Source of the DNA: Macrotis lagotis
Taxonomy: Eukaryota; Chordata; Mammalia; Peramelemorphia; Peramelidae
Direction of reading: 5' to 3'
NCBI RefSeq assembly: GCF_037893015.1
Contig: NC_133665.1
Span: 104,809,937-104,873,936, forward strand
DNA length: 64,000 nucleotides
The translations under genes were made by a program, and so were the position numbers. The notes beneath the pieces are model-generated. The model saw nothing but the letters and a program-made list of their open reading frames with translations. It was not told where the DNA came from and did not search any database. This document shows, in pieces, positions 60,540 through 64,000 of this stretch (the first letter of the stretch is position 1; every line of letters begins with the position of its first letter).

Positions 60540-61010
60540 TAACTTGAAATTCTGACCTAGAAAAGTCCATACACTTCAATCTAGAAATTTCATTAAGTAG
60601 ATATCCCAAAACATTTATGGGCAGTACTTATTTGTAATAGCAAAGGATTAGAGACAAATATCAAATTGGGGAATGGCTAAACAAATCATAGTCCATACGT
60701 GTAAAGGAACTATAAGAAAAGATACACGTGGGGGCGGCTAGGTAGCACAGTGGATAGAGCACCAGCACTGGAACTGTTTGGCCTCACACACTTAATAATT
60801 ACCTAGCTGTGTGGCCTTGGGCAAGCCACTTAACCCCCACTGCCTTGCAAAAAAAACCTTTAAAAAAAAAAACCATGGGAAGAATCCAGAGAATATGAAA
60901 GTTTATACATATAAAATGATACAAAGTAGTACAGGACTCTTAAGTTGAACAATGACAACAATGTAAAATAGATAAAAATCGGGGTTAGAGAAGTAACAAA
61001 GTGTCATATT
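60540..61010 (+). mobile_element. Old L1 3' fragment with inserted SINE
   Basis: caaattggggaatggctaaa and caggactcttaagttgaaca motifs of the L1 end, interrupted by the SINE at 60731. Confidence 0.55.
60731..60869 (+). mobile_element. tRNA-derived SINE with deleted B-box region
   Basis: gggggcggctaggtagcaca, then a jump (cagcactggaactgtttgg) that removes the ggttcaaatcc B box, then standard body and A-tail. Confidence 0.88.
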
Positions 61011-61875
61011 ACTTTAGCATTTTTTTTGTACTACAAGATTTTATATTAAAAAGTTGTCTAGATTTCTATATGTATTTTTGAAACAAAATATGAAAATTTA
61101 TACACATTCTAAGAAATAAAACCTAATATGTCCTAAAATAAAAACTCACATTTTAACCTTATAAAATGTGACAACAGGATTTGGAGTTAGAGGAGACTTT
61201 AAGTAATCTAGTCCACTGGCCTCCAAATCTTTCTGACTACACACCCCAAAAGTAAAAAATTTTCAGCAAAAATTTTTTTCTGAAAATACCAGGCTTTAAT
61301 TCACAGCCCAATGGTAAAGAATAATCTTAAATGAATGATTAAGATTTTTTTTATAAATTTAGTGTATCATATTAAAACACAAAGATCCACAAGCAAGTTA
61401 TGATCATTAGATGTGGTGTAATTGGAAATTTTTAACCAATATACTAGCTTCTTCTAAAATCAAATTTCAGAATGTTTTGTCTACAATATCTATATGTAAC
61501 TTTATAAATTATATACATATTCTACTATACTAACACAGTATTTACATTATAAAGACAAAAGTAGGCGTTAAAAATATAATATGAAACTATAAATAATTTT
61601 TTATTTTATTTAATAATGGTTCATTCAAATAACCTTTTTGCTCTGACTAAAATGCCAATATATGTGATAGAATAATGTTCATTATTTTTTTAAATACTGG
61701 CTTAATGCTTTGATATGGCAATAAGCTACAATATGCTAAAAGAAGGAAAAAGTGACCACTCCACCTTATGAAATTCTTACTCTTCTCAAGATATCATCAG
61801 CATATGACCATCTGAAAAATGGTGCAAGTGAGGATATCAGGAGCAATGTGTATATAAAATGTTTACCTTGCTCTG

Positions 61876-62120
61876 GGCAACTAGGTAGTGTAGTAGGTAA
61901 AAGTAGTGGATTTGGAGTAGGGAAAAAACTGAGTTCAAATCTTGCCTCAGATGCTGACTGGGCAAGTTAGTTTACCTCTCTCCATTCTCTATTTCATCAT
62001 CTGTAAAAAGAATATAATAATCACACCTACCTCACAGGATTGTCATGAAGATAAAATGAGGTAACATGTGCAGTGCCTTGCAAATCTTAAAGTATTTTGT
62101 AAATATTAGCTATTTTCATG
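61876..62120 (+). mobile_element. MIR/THER-type CORE-SINE
   Basis: Head ggcaactaggtagtgtagta, B box gagttcaaatcttgcctcag, core catctgtaaaaagaatataa, and the 3' part acctacctcacaggattgtc. Confidence 0.7.
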
Positions 62121-64000
62121 TTAATCAATAAGCATTTACTGAGTGCCTATGTTTCTTTCAGGCATCGTGCTAAGCACTGGGAATACAACTAGAGGTAAAG
62201 GCAATCCTATCTATCCTCCAGGAGTGTACACTGTAGGCAAAACCCTGGTAGATAGGCACAACGAGAATCTTATTTTTGGCCGCTAGGAGGCACAGGATGT
62301 ATAGGACACCAGTCTATCCATTTAAGAAAGTCATAGTAGAAATCTAGGTCCCAAAGAACGATGGATCAGAATACACCACTAATTTATGTCTTTTGCTGCT
62401 TGAAATCTAGAGCTAGGTTGGTTGCTGTGGCCCCAGGCCCACACTGAATTGGGGAGTGTTCATAAATTACTTTTCCTGTAGTACTGCCTTGTTCTGAGTC
62501 TTCTTTAATATGCCTCTAATTAAAGCAACCACAAATCTGGCCACTTTTCTTCTCCTATAGGAGATTGTGCTGAACAATAGGTCTTCAAGCTCTTTGGTTG
62601 CTCTGATTCTAACCTCCATTTGCCAACTCCAAATTCAGTCAGTTGTAGGAGAACAGTTTTCTCTTGACCTATCTTTTTAGCTTTCTTTTGTGACCTGTGG
62701 TCTGAAGGGCATCCTCCCCAAAATGGAAGGCTCTGTACTGGATTCATATGGGACCCAGATTCATCCTAAGAGTGGCCAGAACCCAAAGAGGAGTCAAGAT
62801 TTTTTCCCACCCTCTGACTTATTTATGCCTCTTAGGGTCTCTGGAAACAAGATTAACAGGGTCCTCTTTAGAAAAGGTATTAAATTCACAAACTAAATAT
62901 CAGGTATAAAACAGCTTTTTATTTTTCCATCCACTATTATTTCATCAACATTATTTATTCATCCACTAATAAAAAAAACTCAGAAAACCAACAATGCATA
63001 ACTTTAAATTGAACTGTCACACACCTATTACTCAGTTCCAGAAGAAATAACAACTTTCGTAGGCTGTTTAACAGTCATTTGACATTTGCTTAAGATCATA
63101 CAGTTCAAAAGACTCCCCAAATCCAGATCTTCTAGCCAGTCAAGCAGTTCATCAGTTCCTTCTATTCAGGATTCTGAAGATGGTCATTTTCTTCAAGAAG
63201 CAGTGGAGTTGTGGAAGCACCTTCCACTGGGCAATAAGCACTGACTCAGAAATCCCCAAACTCTGGAACTCAAATAGCAGTCAAGGCTGAAAATTTCCAT
63301 TTCTTTCTTGTGACAATTCAGTAATAGGTGCTCAAATAAATAAGAGGCAGCCAGAACTTAAGGTACAGTCTCAAGCATGCCTAGGTAAGAGGAGGTTCTC
63401 ATTATCATACATTCATAGCTGGCACTGCAATTTGGAAGAAAAAAGAGAGAAAAATCCCCAACTGACCTCCATTGGAAATCCAAAAGAGACAGCATAGTCC
63501 CAAAATGACAACTCAAAAGACAAGACTTTCTATGGTTCTTCTGGTCTACTAATGGGAGAAGTTCCTTCCAAATCTGTGGTTAATCATCTTCAACATATCT
63601 CTGTAACAGGGACCAAAGGATCACTTAGGAATTACTATGTCATAGCAGAGCAAATATCCATCTCCATGGGAAATGCACCATTTATTAGTATTACACTTGC
63701 ACTTGGGGTCCTGAGGTGTCTTGAGCTGGGTTTTCTTTCACTTTTACAGGTACATCTAAATTTGGCAGATAATCTAGTCCTTCATCCAGATGGAATCCAG
63801 ATGGTTGTTAATAGGTGATACTTTGACCAGTCTCTGATGTGGCAAATATGTGTTCTTCTGCTATGTGTTTTATGTGCAATTAACAGATGGTAGCACCAGA
63901 GATCAACAGAGACTGGTCCTCAAAGACCATATCAAAGACCATCTCATTTATATACTCAGTCACTGTGTTCCGGTTCTCTGGTTTCATCTGTCAGAACTCT

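Larger units (their letters stand above)
51276..64000 (-). other. QRICH1: QRICH1 intron in the 5' UTR (continues beyond window)
   Basis: Inferred from the acceptor at 51276. No CpG island or promoter is seen up to 64000, so the first exon is outside. Contains nested L1s and SINEs; 51280-52260, 54030-55140 and 62260-63540 show no recognised element. Confidence 0.8.

Noticed and set aside
62520-62896. 75-aa and 68-aa frames, both strands
   Set aside because: No recognisable family and no splice context; length is within chance for this composition, though the origin of the segment is unknown.

Overview
This is a mammalian nuclear genome window, most likely from a marsupial. Two ordinary vertebrate genes with GT-AG introns, both on the minus strand, sit in a background of marsupial-type tRNA-derived SINEs (A-box and B-box head, 'CCTAGCTGTGTGGCCTTGGG' body), L1 elements with ORF1, ORF2 and G-rich 3' ends, and ORF1-only half-L1 (HAL1-like) elements. 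The SINE type suggests an Australian marsupial, perhaps a dasyurid; that species-level guess is inference.

Layout: 1-4509 holds IMPDH2 (IMP dehydrogenase 2), coding exons 1-11, read right to left; the last exons lie left of base 1. Its CpG-island promoter covers about 4510-5090. About 1.5 kb of intergenic DNA (one SINE) separates it from the 3' end of QRICH1, in the same orientation. QRICH1 runs from its stop codon at 6608-6610 to its start codon at 51254 and on past base 64000 through an intron in the 5' UTR. All nine coding exons are present. They sum to 2331 nt, or 776 codons plus stop, the same length as I recall for the human protein. The order IMPDH2-QRICH1 is the conserved order seen on human 3p21.31.

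The QRICH1 introns are largely transposon graveyards. The intron at 14762-39388 contains L1 ORF1/ORF2 remnants, HAL1-like elements at 20962-24615, 24640-25480 and 34017-36610, a long degraded minus-strand L1 (28580-33800) and many SINEs. Introns 40418-50945 and 51276-64000 hold further SINEs and nested L1 insertions, several with perfect target-site duplications.

Functionally the two genes are a housekeeping GTP-synthesis enzyme and a glutamine-rich transcriptional regulator whose C-terminal domain (DUF3504) belongs to a family reported as domesticated from a Crypton recombinase. The most unusual structure is a HAL1-like subfamily whose 3' region contains two antisense SINE modules. The same composite occurs at 24070-24615 (+) and 56045-56690 (-), so it appears to have been copied as one unit.
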